9,084 nucleotides of DNA, from the NCBI GenBank assembly GCA_012274165.1, contig JAAPAA010000307.1, positions 1-9,084 on the forward strand. Direction: 5' to 3'. Position numbers and translations under genes: made by a program. Origin of the DNA: Thiobacillaceae bacterium. GTDB taxonomy: Bacteria > Pseudomonadota > Gammaproteobacteria > Burkholderiales > Thiobacillaceae. This document shows positions 1-6,729 of the stretch, in pieces. Under the pieces are notes generated by a model, which saw only the letters and a program-made list of their open reading frames with translations, searched no databases and was not told where the DNA came from. How positions within the stretch are numbered: the first letter of the stretch is position 1; each line of letters begins with the position of its first letter.

Positions 1-727
1 CCAAAAACCCATTCACCCCACGCCCCCGCATCCGCGCCACATCATCTGGCGCCAGAATCCCCGACTCAGTAATCACCATCCGCTCCCCGCCAATCTTCGG
101 CAACAACCCCAAGGTCGTATCCAGGCTCACCTCAAACGTCCGCAGGTTGCGGTTGTTGATCCCCTGCAACGGCGTCTTCAACTGCAAAGCCAAATCCAAC
201 TCTGCCGCATTGTGCGACTCCACAAGCACCGCCATCCCCAGCTCAAACGCCAGGGCTTCCAGCGCCTGCATCGCCGGCAATTCCAGCGCGGCGACAATCA
301 GCAAAATGCAATCCGCCCCCATCGCGCGCGCTTCATAGACCTGATACGGATCGATGATGAAATCCTTGCGCAGCACCGGCAGCGCACACGCGGCGCACGC
401 CTCGATCAGATACTCGGTGCCGCCCTGAAAGTAGTCGCGGTCGGTCAGCACCGACAGACACGCGGCACCGCCGGCTGCATAACTGGCGGCAATCTCGGCG
501 GGCTTGAAGTCCGGCCGGATCACGCCCTTGGACGGGCTGGCTTTCTTGATTTCGGCGATGACGGCAGGCTGGCCCGCAGCCAGTTTGGCGCGCAAGGCAC
601 CGACGAAATCGCGTGGCGGCGGAGCAGCAAGCGCGCGCACCTGCATCTCGGCCAGCGACACGGCTGCCAGCCCGGCGGCGATTTCGACGCGCTTGGTGGC
701 GAGGATTTTTTCGAGGATGTCACTCAT
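1..727 (-). CDS. trpC: Indole-3-glycerol phosphate synthase TrpC, 3' end cut by window
   Basis: TrpC closes the indole ring of 1-(2-carboxyphenylamino)-1-deoxyribulose 5-phosphate to give indole-3-glycerol phosphate, the fourth step of tryptophan synthesis from chorismate, in the cytoplasm. I translated the minus strand from ATG at 727. It stays open to the window edge and gives 242 residues. Family motifs appear in order: EIKKASPSKG (59-68, with the substrate-binding lysine), LTDRDYFQG (94-102), LRKDFIID (119-126, with the catalytic lysine), VLVES (167-171), GINNRNL (189-195) and ESGI (221-224). The family is usually about 260 residues, so roughly 20 C-terminal residues lie beyond the left edge. 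The start overlaps the trpD stop as ATGA, which suggests translational coupling. It is a stand-alone TrpC, with no TrpF fusion visible in the part seen. Identification is secure. Confidence 0.97.
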   Translation of the reverse strand, partial: MSDILEKILATKRVEIAAGLAAVSLAEMQVRALAAPPPRDFVGALRAKLAAGQPAVIAEIKKASPSKGVIRPDFKPAEIAASYAAGGAACLSVLTDRDYFQGGTEYLIEACAACALPVLRKDFIIDPYQVYEARAMGADCILLIVAALELPAMQALEALAFELGMAVLVESHNAAELDLALQLKTPLQGINNRNLRTFEVSLDTTLGLLPKIGGERMVITESGILAPDDVARMRGRGVNGFL

Positions 728-1740
728 GATTGGCTGAAGCGGCGGTAGTGTTCGAGGGTGTCGCGCGCGGCCAGACTCGAGATTGCGTGCTGCGCCTGTT
801 CCACGCCCGCCATCAAACTGGCGACGCGGCCGGACACATAAATCGCCGCACCGGCGTTGAGGGCGACGATGGCGGCAGCGCCGGGGTGGCGGTTTTCCAG
901 CGCGGCCAGCAGCATCTCGACTGCCTCGTCTTTGCCGTTCACCACCAGCTCGCTCGCCGCCACCTGTGGCAAGCCGAACAGGCCGGGCTCGAGTTCGTAT
1001 TCCGACACGTGGCCGTCTTTCAGCTCAGCCACAAACGTGGGCGAGGCCAGGCTGATTTCATCCAGCCCTTCTTCAGCGTGGACGACCAGCACATGGTGGC
1101 TGCCGAGTGCCTGCAGCACCCGCGCCAGCGTGCCGGTGAGTTCGCGGCTGAACACGCCCATCACCTGGTTCGGCGCAGCTGCAGGGTTGGTGAGCGGGCC
1201 GAGCAGATTGAACAGGGTGCGCACGCCGAGTTCTTTTCGCACCGGCGCGGCGTGTTTCATCGCGCTGTGGTGGTTGGGCGCGAACATGAAACCGACGCCG
1301 ATGGTTTTCACTGCCTCGGCGACTTTTTCCGGCGTCAGGTTGACGTTCACCCCCAGCGTTTCGAGCACGTCGGCGCTGCCCGAGGTGGATGACACCGAGC
1401 GCCCGCCATGCTTGGCCACGCGCGCGCCACACGCCGCCGCGACGAATGCGGAGGCAGTGGAAATATTGAAGGTATGTGCGCCGTCGCCGCCGGTGCCGCA
1501 GGTATCGACCAGATGGTCGACGCCCGCGAGCGGCACCTTGGTCGACAGCTCGCGCATGACCTCGGCCGCAGCGGCGATTTCGGTCACCGACTCGCCCTTC
1601 ATGCGCAGCGCGATCAGAAAACTGGCGATTTGTGCAGGCGTCCATTCGCCGCCCATCAGGGCGCGCATCGCGGCCAGCATCGCGTCGTGCGGCAGGTCGT
1701 GGCGTTCGATGATCAGCGTCAGCAAGTTCTTGTGCTGCAT
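724..1740 (-). CDS. trpD: Anthranilate phosphoribosyltransferase TrpD
   Basis: TrpD transfers phosphoribose from PRPP to anthranilate, the second committed step of tryptophan synthesis. From ATG at 1740 the protein has 338 residues, close to the family norm of about 340. Visible motifs are the PRPP-binding GTGGD loop (82-86), NIST (92-95), the KHGGRSVSSTSGSAD segment (110-124) and, further on, the stretch FNLLGPLTNPA. An all-helical N-terminal region of about 70 residues precedes them, as usual. A GTG at 1743, one codon earlier, is possible. I prefer the ATG because it overlaps the trpG stop as TGATG and a purine-rich AAGGGG lies just upstream. The gene is a plain TrpD, not fused to a TrpG glutaminase domain as in Escherichia coli. 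Its stop overlaps the trpC start by four bases, so trpG, trpD and trpC form one tightly packed operon. Confidence 0.97.
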   Translation of the reverse strand: MQHKNLLTLIIERHDLPHDAMLAAMRALMGGEWTPAQIASFLIALRMKGESVTEIAAAAEVMRELSTKVPLAGVDHLVDTCGTGGDGAHTFNISTASAFVAAACGARVAKHGGRSVSSTSGSADVLETLGVNVNLTPEKVAEAVKTIGVGFMFAPNHHSAMKHAAPVRKELGVRTLFNLLGPLTNPAAAPNQVMGVFSRELTGTLARVLQALGSHHVLVVHAEEGLDEISLASPTFVAELKDGHVSEYELEPGLFGLPQVAASELVVNGKDEAVEMLLAALENRHPGAAAIVALNAGAAIYVSGRVASLMAGVEQAQHAISSLAARDTLEHYRRFSQS

Positions 1741-2309
1741 CACACCCGCCCCTTCAGAAAGTTGGCGAGCATGGCGTGGCCGTGTTCGGTGAGGATGGAT
1801 TCGGGGTGAAACTGCACGCCTTCGACCGCCAGCGTTTTATGCCGCACCCCCATGATTTCGCCATCGTCGGTCCACGCCGTGATTTCCAGGCAATCTGGCA
1901 GGGTTTCGCGTTCGATCACCAGCGAGTGATAACGCGTGGCTCGGAAGGGATTGGGCAGGCCATGAAACACGCCGGCGTCGGTGTGATGAATCATCGAAGT
2001 CTTGCCGTGCATCAGTTGCCTGGCGCGCACGATCCTGCCGCCAAAGGCCTGGCCGATGCTCTGGTGGCCGAGGCACACGCCGAGAATCGGCACCTTGCCG
2101 GCGAATTCCTTGATCAGTGGCACCGACACGCCCGCCTCGTTCGGTGTGCAGGGGCCAGGCGAAACAACAATATGGTCGGGCCTCAATGCAGCCACCCCGG
2201 CGAGGTCGATCTCGTCATTGCGGATCACTTTGACGTCCTCGCCCAACTCGCCAAAGTACTGCACGAGGTTGTAGGTGAAGCTATCGTAGTTATCGATCAT
2301 CAGCAGCAT
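1740..2309 (-). CDS. trpG: Anthranilate synthase component II (glutamine amidotransferase) TrpG
   Basis: TrpG is a class I glutamine amidotransferase that releases ammonia from glutamine and passes it to TrpE to make anthranilate. In many proteobacteria the same subunit also serves PabB in folate synthesis; no second copy can be looked for here. The 189-residue protein starts MLLMIDNYDSFTYNLVQYFG and carries SPGPCTP (50-56), the nucleophile Cys79 in GVCLGHQSIGQ, and the His168/Glu170 pair in HPES, so the triad is complete. The reading frame runs upstream to 2399, but the start at 2309 matches the usual TrpG N-terminus and has AAGGA seven bases upstream. The longer extension would run over the promoter. 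Its partner trpE lies about 3 kb away, beyond the sulfide cassette. trpG is the first gene of trpGDC. Confidence 0.97.
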   Translation of the reverse strand: MLLMIDNYDSFTYNLVQYFGELGEDVKVIRNDEIDLAGVAALRPDHIVVSPGPCTPNEAGVSVPLIKEFAGKVPILGVCLGHQSIGQAFGGRIVRARQLMHGKTSMIHHTDAGVFHGLPNPFRATRYHSLVIERETLPDCLEITAWTDDGEIMGVRHKTLAVEGVQFHPESILTEHGHAMLANFLKGRV

Positions 2310-2367
2310 GGAGTGTCCTTCGGCGCACAGTATCGTGGCGCAGTGAAAGCCCGCACCAGAGCCGTGA

Positions 2368-2373
2368 ATTATA
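2368..2373 (-). promoter_or_regulatory. Candidate sigma-70 promoter (-10 box) for trpGDC
   Basis: On the minus strand a perfect TATAAT lies 58 bases before the trpG start, predicting a transcript start near 2361 and a leader of about 50 bases. No good -35 hexamer sits at 16-18 bases. The closest match, TTGTGT, is 20 bases away and overlaps the sqr terminator T-tract. It lies just downstream of that terminator, which makes an independent trpGDC promoter plausible. No leader peptide with tandem Trp codons and no attenuator hairpin is visible in the leader. Confidence 0.5.
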
Positions 2374-2397
2374 GCTGTGCGACTATTCCGCAGACAC

Positions 2398-2421
2398 AAA
2401 AAAAAAGCGCCCGAAGGCGCT
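2398..2421 (-). terminator. Rho-independent terminator of sqr
   Basis: On the minus strand the sequence reads AGCGCC, a TTCG tetraloop, GGCGCT, then eight T residues. The C(UUCG)G loop is an exceptionally stable RNA tetraloop, and the stem of six base pairs is perfect. It begins 25 bases after the sqr stop codon. On the plus strand no T-tract follows, so it works in one direction only. It should insulate trpGDC from sqr transcription. Confidence 0.9.
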
Positions 2422-2445
2422 AAAACGGCCGAAGCCTACAAGAAA

Positions 2446-3714
2446 TCATTTGAGCTTCTTGATGCCCATCATGCCGAGGACATATTTCTCATACAGCGGC
2501 TCGGTGCTGCCGATTTTCATTTTGCGCATGAAGTATTTCTCGAATGCGACTTTGGCCAGATGCACCCACTTGCCTTCCTTGAACCAGTTGACGTTGCGCG
2601 GCGGAATTTGCGGGATTGCAACGAAGGCAGCGCCGGTATCGCCAAAGTCGGCCAGGCAGATCGCGTTCCAGGTGGCCTTTTCGGTCGGCTCCTTGCCATC
2701 CAGCAAGGCACGGATGTTGTGCACGGTGGCGGTGACCATGGATTCGATCATGTAACCGGTTTTAGGGGTGCCGGTCGGCACCGGGGTGGCCTCCACCGGC
2801 GGAATGGCGACGCAGACACCAACCGAAAAAATATTCGGGAACTTGACGTTGCGCTGATGTGCGTCGATGGTGATGAAGCCGCGCGGGTTGGTCAGCCCCT
2901 CGATGCCGAACACGGCGTCGATCCCCTTGAACGCGGGCAGCATCATGGAATAGGCAAACGGCAGTTCGTGTTCCTTGATGACTTCGCCCTTGTCGTTGTG
3001 CTCGGCAACAAACATTTTGCCGGCTTCGACCTTGGTGACTTTCGCATTGCAGATCCACTTGTTGTGGCGATCGCGCATGGCGGATTCGAGCAGACCTTTC
3101 GAATCGCCCACCCCGCCCAGGCCGAGATGGCCGACATAGGGCTCGGCGGTCACAAACGTCATCGGCACGCGGTCGCGAATTTTGCGCTTCTTCAGGTCGG
3201 TATCCATGATCATGGCGAATTCATACGCTGGCCCGTAGCACGACGCACCCTGCACCGCACCGACCACGATCGGGCCGGGTTCCTGCACAAACGCATCCCA
3301 TACCTTGGCCGCCGCTGTGGCGTGCTCCACCTGGCAAATCGATTGGGTGTGCCCTGCGGGTCCCAGCCCGGGCACTTCGTCAAACGCCAGCTTGGGACCG
3401 GTTGCGATGACCAGATAGTCGTAGTCCACGATCTGCCCGTCGGTCAGTTCAACCTGATTGCGCTCGGGATGCACGCGCGCCGCACCGACGGCGATGAAGT
3501 CAATATTCTTTTTATTGAGGTAGGGCGCAGCCGGAATCGTAATGTCGTCCTGTTTACGCCAGTTCACCGCCACCCAGGGGTTGGATGGCGTGAACTGGAA
3601 ATAGGGCAAGTTGGAAATGACCGTGACCCGATCTTCGGCGCGGGCCGCTTCGCGCATTTCGTAGGCCATGTTCATGCCGCCGATGCCTGCGCCCAAAATA
3701 ACGATATGTGCCAT
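2446..3714 (-). CDS. sqr: Sulfide:quinone oxidoreductase, Acidithiobacillus ferrooxidans-like
   Basis: SQR is a flavoprotein bound to one face of the cytoplasmic membrane. It oxidises sulfide to polysulfide or sulfur and passes the electrons to the quinone pool. From ATG at 3714 the protein has 422 residues. The FAD-binding loop GAGIGG (8-13) comes first, and ATGPKLAF lies at 104-111. Three cysteines, Cys127 (QSICQ), Cys159 (GASCYGPAYE) and Cys353 (AICLAD), fall where I recall the A. ferrooxidans enzyme has Cys128, Cys160 and Cys356, its redox-active set. The second FAD-contacting segment PVPTGTPKTGYMIESM (311-326) is intact, and a basic, amphipathic C-terminus (about 384-422) fits membrane attachment. 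There is no signal peptide. A TTG at 3720 is in frame, but AAGGA lies eight bases before the ATG. The gene has its own sigma-54 promoter and terminator and is divergent from a FisR-like activator. The protein resembles the A. ferrooxidans SQR along its whole length, from memory rather than an alignment. Confidence 0.93.
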   Translation of the reverse strand: MAHIVILGAGIGGMNMAYEMREAARAEDRVTVISNLPYFQFTPSNPWVAVNWRKQDDITIPAAPYLNKKNIDFIAVGAARVHPERNQVELTDGQIVDYDYLVIATGPKLAFDEVPGLGPAGHTQSICQVEHATAAAKVWDAFVQEPGPIVVGAVQGASCYGPAYEFAMIMDTDLKKRKIRDRVPMTFVTAEPYVGHLGLGGVGDSKGLLESAMRDRHNKWICNAKVTKVEAGKMFVAEHNDKGEVIKEHELPFAYSMMLPAFKGIDAVFGIEGLTNPRGFITIDAHQRNVKFPNIFSVGVCVAIPPVEATPVPTGTPKTGYMIESMVTATVHNIRALLDGKEPTEKATWNAICLADFGDTGAAFVAIPQIPPRNVNWFKEGKWVHLAKVAFEKYFMRKMKIGSTEPLYEKYVLGMMGIKKLK

Positions 3715-3752
3715 ATTCAAGATCCTTATGTGGTGTTGTGTTGCTTAACAAT

Positions 3753-3768
3753 AGCAACAGATATGCCA
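3753..3768 (-). promoter_or_regulatory. Sigma-54 (-24/-12) promoter of sqr
   Basis: The minus strand reads TGGCATATCTGTTGCT, against the RpoN consensus TGGCAC-N5-TTGCA/T. GG at -24 and GC at -12 have the exact 10-base separation, and only the C to T change after TGGCA departs from the consensus. The predicted start near 3742 leaves a leader of about 28 bases that contains the AAGGA ribosome site (3723-3727). The neighbouring gene encodes a sigma-54 activator, which supports the call. Confidence 0.85.
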
Positions 3769-3812
3769 TCTACAATGCGCCTATCCATGCGGCCTGATCG
3801 CAACGCCCAACG

Positions 3813-3841
3813 TTGACATGACAATTGAGTCATGACACATT
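3813..3841 (+). promoter_or_regulatory. Candidate sigma-70 promoter of the activator gene
   Basis: A perfect -35 hexamer TTGACA (3813-3818) is followed after 17 bases by CACATT (3836-3841), which matches the -10 consensus at three of six positions. Transcription would start near 3848, leaving a leader of about 22 bases before the ATG at 3870. The -35 box and the spacer are occupied by the first two GTCATGAC-type palindromes, so the activator could repress its own gene by binding there. The weak -10 makes the call tentative. Confidence 0.5.
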
Positions 3842-3857
3842 CGGCAAGCGTCATGAC
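3814..3857. promoter_or_regulatory. Three GTCATGAC-type palindromes: putative activator binding sites (UAS)
   Basis: The perfect palindrome GTCATGAC occurs at 3829-3836 and 3850-3857, and a one-mismatch copy, GACATGAC, at 3815-3822. The first two copies also form a larger dyad, TGACATGAC-N6-GTCATGACA, symmetric at eight of nine positions on each side. Centre spacings are 14 and 21 bases. The sites lie about 76, 90 and 111 bases upstream of the predicted sqr start, the range where sigma-54 activators bind, and they also cover the activator's own promoter region. Binding by the adjacent regulator is an inference from position and symmetry. Confidence 0.65.
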
Positions 3858-3869
3858 AAGCGGTTCCCC

Positions 3870-5186
3870 ATGGATATCAAAATTCAAAGCCTGATCGACA
3901 CGCACGAGCAAGCCTTCGTGATCATTGACCGCGATTACCGCATCGTTTCCGCCAATCGGCGTTATTGCGATGCCTACGGCATAGCGCCCGAGGCCATCGC
4001 GGGGAAGTTTTGTTACACGGTGTCGCATCATTCTGCTCGTCCCTGTCACGAAAACGGCGAGCATTGCCCGCATCAGGCGCTGTTCACACAGGGCGAGGCG
4101 GTCGAGGTTCTGCATACGCATTTCCACGCCGACGAGCAGCCCGAGCGCACCCGCATCCGTGGCCATCGCCTGTACGGCGCGAACGGTGAACTGTATCTGG
4201 GCGAACAGATGTTTCCACTGGAAGCCGAGGCCGGCAGTATGTGCGACGCGTTGCAGATGGTGGGGCGCTCGCCCGCATTCCTGACTTGCGTGGACAATCT
4301 TGCGCGCGTGGCCGAAAGCGAAGCCTCCATTTTGCTGTTCGGCGAAAGCGGCGTCGGCAAGGAGTTGGCCGCGCGCTTCATCCATGCCCGCTCCAGCCAC
4401 AACAATGGATCGTTCATCGTCATCAACTGCGCAGCCGTACCGGAAAGCCTGTTTGAAAGCGAATTATTCGGCCATGAACGCGGTGCGTTTTCGGGCAGCA
4501 GCGGCCAGAAAAAAGGCCTGTTCGAACTGGCCGATGGCGGCACCCTGTTCCTCGATGAAGTCGGCGAGATCCCGCTCAACTTGCAGGCCAAGCTGCTGCG
4601 GGTGCTGGAGACCGGCGAATTCCGGCGCGTCGGCGGCACCCTGACCCTGACGGCCAATGTGCGCGTGGTGTCCGCCACCAACCGCAGGCTGCTTGACGAA
4701 GTCGATGCCAAGCGCTTCCGCCTGGATTTGTATTACCGCGTGGCAGGGATAGATGTGACCTTGCCGCCCTTGCGCGAACGCGCCGAGGACATGCCCGAAC
4801 TGGCCGCCTATTTATTGAAGCGCCTGATCGGCGGCCAGGGCAGCTGCCGGCTCGATGCGGACGCCATCGCCGCGCTGCGTGTCTACGACTTTCCGGGCAA
4901 TGTGCGCGAGCTGCGCAATCTGCTGCAGAAAGCCGTGCTGAAGTGCCGCGACGGCGTCATCACGGCTGCCGACTTGCATCTGCCCGTCGCAGCCGCCCCT
5001 TCTGCGCAAACCGCCAGCGCCGTCGCACTGCAGGCGGCATCCCCGCAATCGTTGTCGGCCCTGGAACGTGCGCATATCCAAGGTCTGCTCGACACCCATC
5101 AAGGGCATCGCGCCCGTGTAGCCACTGCGCTCGGCATCACCGAACGCACGCTTTATCGCAAGCTCAGCCGATACGGCCTCAGTTGA
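3870..5186 (+). CDS. Sigma-54-dependent activator, FisR-like sulfane-sulfur sensor
   Basis: This is a bacterial enhancer-binding protein of 438 residues. The N-terminal sensor (about 1-122) is PAS-like. Its cysteines Cys48, Cys59 and Cys66 are separated by 11 and 7 residues, the spacing I recall for Cys53, Cys64 and Cys71 of Cupriavidus FisR, which reacts with polysulfide. A central AAA+ domain follows, with Walker A GESGVGKE (158-165), the sigma-54 contact loop written GAFSGS (205-210) where GAFTGA is usual, Walker B GGTLFLDE (223-230), sensor I SATN (268-271), the arginine-finger region FRLDLYYR (283-290) and FPGNVRELRN (341-350). A Fis-type helix-turn-helix (about 396-438) ends in ERTLYRKLSRYGLS. 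The frame opens at TTG 3825, but ATG 3870 gives the normal N-terminus; its ribosome site is weak. It is divergent from sqr, whose sigma-54 promoter is its likely target. The ligand is inferred from the cysteine pattern and the neighbour. Confidence 0.88.
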   Translation: MDIKIQSLIDTHEQAFVIIDRDYRIVSANRRYCDAYGIAPEAIAGKFCYTVSHHSARPCHENGEHCPHQALFTQGEAVEVLHTHFHADEQPERTRIRGHRLYGANGELYLGEQMFPLEAEAGSMCDALQMVGRSPAFLTCVDNLARVAESEASILLFGESGVGKELAARFIHARSSHNNGSFIVINCAAVPESLFESELFGHERGAFSGSSGQKKGLFELADGGTLFLDEVGEIPLNLQAKLLRVLETGEFRRVGGTLTLTANVRVVSATNRRLLDEVDAKRFRLDLYYRVAGIDVTLPPLRERAEDMPELAAYLLKRLIGGQGSCRLDADAIAALRVYDFPGNVRELRNLLQKAVLKCRDGVITAADLHLPVAAAPSAQTASAVALQAASPQSLSALERAHIQGLLDTHQGHRARVATALGITERTLYRKLSRYGLS

Positions 5187-5258
5187 TCAAGCGGCCGAAT
5201 GGCATGGTGGCGCCACTCAAACGCAGCCAGGGGAAATGATGGCGCGGGTTAACCGCGT

Positions 5259-6725
5259 CTAAGCCAATTCAGCCGCACGAATGACCGCGCGCGCCTTGTT
5301 GAGCGTTTCGGTCCATTCGTTATCCGGTACCGAATCCGCGACGATGCCAGCGCCCGCCTGCGCGTACAGCATGCCCTCCTTGATCACGTCGGTGCGGATG
5401 GCGATCGCCAGATCCATGTCGCCGTTGAATCCGAGATAGCCCACCGCGCCGGCATAAATCCCGCGCTTGCTCGGTTCAAGCTCGTCGATGATTTCCATCG
5501 CCCGTACTTTGGGCGCACCGGAAACCGTCCCTGCCGGGAAGCTGGCGCGCAGTACGTCGAGCGCGGACAGGCCCGGTTTCAGCTTGCCTTCGACGTTGGA
5601 GACGATGTGCATGACGTGCGAATAGCGCTCGATCTGCATGTGTTCGGTGACCTTGACGCTGCCGGTGACGGCCACGCGGCCGGTATCGTTACGGCCCAGG
5701 TCAAGCAATTGCAGGTGCTCGGCGCACTCCTTCGGATCCGCCAACAGTTCGTCAGCCAGACGCTGATCGTCTTCGCGCGTCAGCCCGCGCGGCCGCGTAC
5801 CGGCGATGGGCCGCAAGGTGACGTCGTCGCCTTCGAGCCGCACCAGGATTTCGGGCGACGAGCCGACGACATGAAAGCCGCCCAAGTCGTAAAAAAACAT
5901 GTAAGGCGACGGATTGAGGCTGCGCAGTGCGCGATACAGCGACAGCGGCGAGGCGGCGAACGGCCGCGCCATGCGCTGGCTCAGCACCACCTGCATGATG
6001 TCGCCCGCTGCGATGTAGTCCTTGGCCTTTTGCACCGCCGCCTTGAATTCAGCCTCGCCGAACTCGGACACCGGCTCGGCAACCGCGGTGACCGGTTCGA
6101 CCGGCAACGTGATCGGCGTGCGCAATTGCTCGGTCAAGGCCTGCAAGCGCAAATGCCCCTGCGTGTAGGCCCCCAGTTCGAGCGGGTCGGCGTGGGTGAT
6201 GAGATAAAGCTTGCCGGCCAGGTTGTCGAACACCGCCAGCTCTTCGGTCAGCATCAGCAGAATGTCGGGCGTGTGGATCACGTCGTCCTTGCGCGGCTGA
6301 TGTTTGTTGAAGCCCGGCGCCAGACGCTTTTCGATGTAACGAATCGTGTCGTAGCCAAAATAGCCTGCCAGTCCGCCGGTGAAGCGCGGCAGCCCGGCCA
6401 CTGGAGCGGCCTTGAAACGCGCCTGGAATTCGGCGATGAAAGCCAGCGGATCGGGCAGGCTGTGCTCTTCCACCACCTGGCCATCGGTTTCCACCGTCAG
6501 CAGATGCGCGCGCACCCGCAACACCGTGCGCGCCGGCAGGCCGATAAAGGAATAGCGACCGAAGCGCTCGCCTCCCACCACCGACTCCAGCAGATAGGTA
6601 TAAGGCGCGTTGGCGAGTTTGAGATACACCGACAGCGGTGTTTCCAGATCGCCCGGCAGTTCGCGCACCAGCGGGATGCGGTTGTAGCCCTGGCGGGCGA
6701 GTTCGAAAAAGTCTTGTTCAGTCAT
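5259..6725 (-). CDS. trpE: Anthranilate synthase component I TrpE
   Basis: TrpE converts chorismate to anthranilate using ammonia supplied by TrpG; it is the committed and usually feedback-inhibited step of tryptophan synthesis. The protein has 488 residues, normal for the family. The LLES-x10-S motif (45-59) that forms the tryptophan inhibition pocket is intact, so allosteric control by tryptophan is expected. The C-terminal chorismate-utilising domain shows DIMQVVLSQR, SSPEILVRL, PIAGTRPRG, LLDLGRNDTGR, FPAGTVSGAPKVRAMEII and GAVGYLGFNGDMDLAIAIRT. The MTEQDFFELARQGYNRIPLV N-terminus fits the family, so the start is reliable even though the preceding bases, CCTGATCCCTAACC, contain no Shine-Dalgarno sequence. 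It is the last gene of the minus-strand rpe, gph, trpE cluster and converges on the activator gene, with 72 bases between them. No clear terminator was seen in that gap. Confidence 0.98.
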   Translation of the reverse strand: MTEQDFFELARQGYNRIPLVRELPGDLETPLSVYLKLANAPYTYLLESVVGGERFGRYSFIGLPARTVLRVRAHLLTVETDGQVVEEHSLPDPLAFIAEFQARFKAAPVAGLPRFTGGLAGYFGYDTIRYIEKRLAPGFNKHQPRKDDVIHTPDILLMLTEELAVFDNLAGKLYLITHADPLELGAYTQGHLRLQALTEQLRTPITLPVEPVTAVAEPVSEFGEAEFKAAVQKAKDYIAAGDIMQVVLSQRMARPFAASPLSLYRALRSLNPSPYMFFYDLGGFHVVGSSPEILVRLEGDDVTLRPIAGTRPRGLTREDDQRLADELLADPKECAEHLQLLDLGRNDTGRVAVTGSVKVTEHMQIERYSHVMHIVSNVEGKLKPGLSALDVLRASFPAGTVSGAPKVRAMEIIDELEPSKRGIYAGAVGYLGFNGDMDLAIAIRTDVIKEGMLYAQAGAGIVADSVPDNEWTETLNKARAVIRAAELA

Positions 6726-6729
6726 GGTT

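Noticed and set aside
1741..1743. GTG one codon before the trpD ATG as the start
   Set aside because: It is possible but adds only one residue. The ATG gives the common TGATG overlap with the trpG stop.
2310..2367. Trp attenuator or leader peptide before trpG
   Set aside because: No short frame with adjacent Trp codons and no alternative hairpins with a T-tract are visible in the leader.
2310..2399. Longer TrpG start giving 30 extra residues
   Set aside because: The extension covers the TATAAT box and leader and has no ribosome site. The start at 2309 has AAGGA and the standard N-terminus.
2377..3816. 479-residue open frame on the plus strand
   Set aside because: It is antisense to sqr, whose motifs and cysteines are all present on the minus strand. 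The translation has no recognisable domain, and long antisense frames are expected in high-GC genes.
5207..5257. Palindrome GTGGCGCCAC (5207-5216) and hairpin CGCGG-GTTAA-CCGCG (5243-5257) between the activator gene and trpE as a terminator
   Set aside because: The first has no loop, the second only a five-base-pair stem, and neither is followed by a T-tract in either direction.
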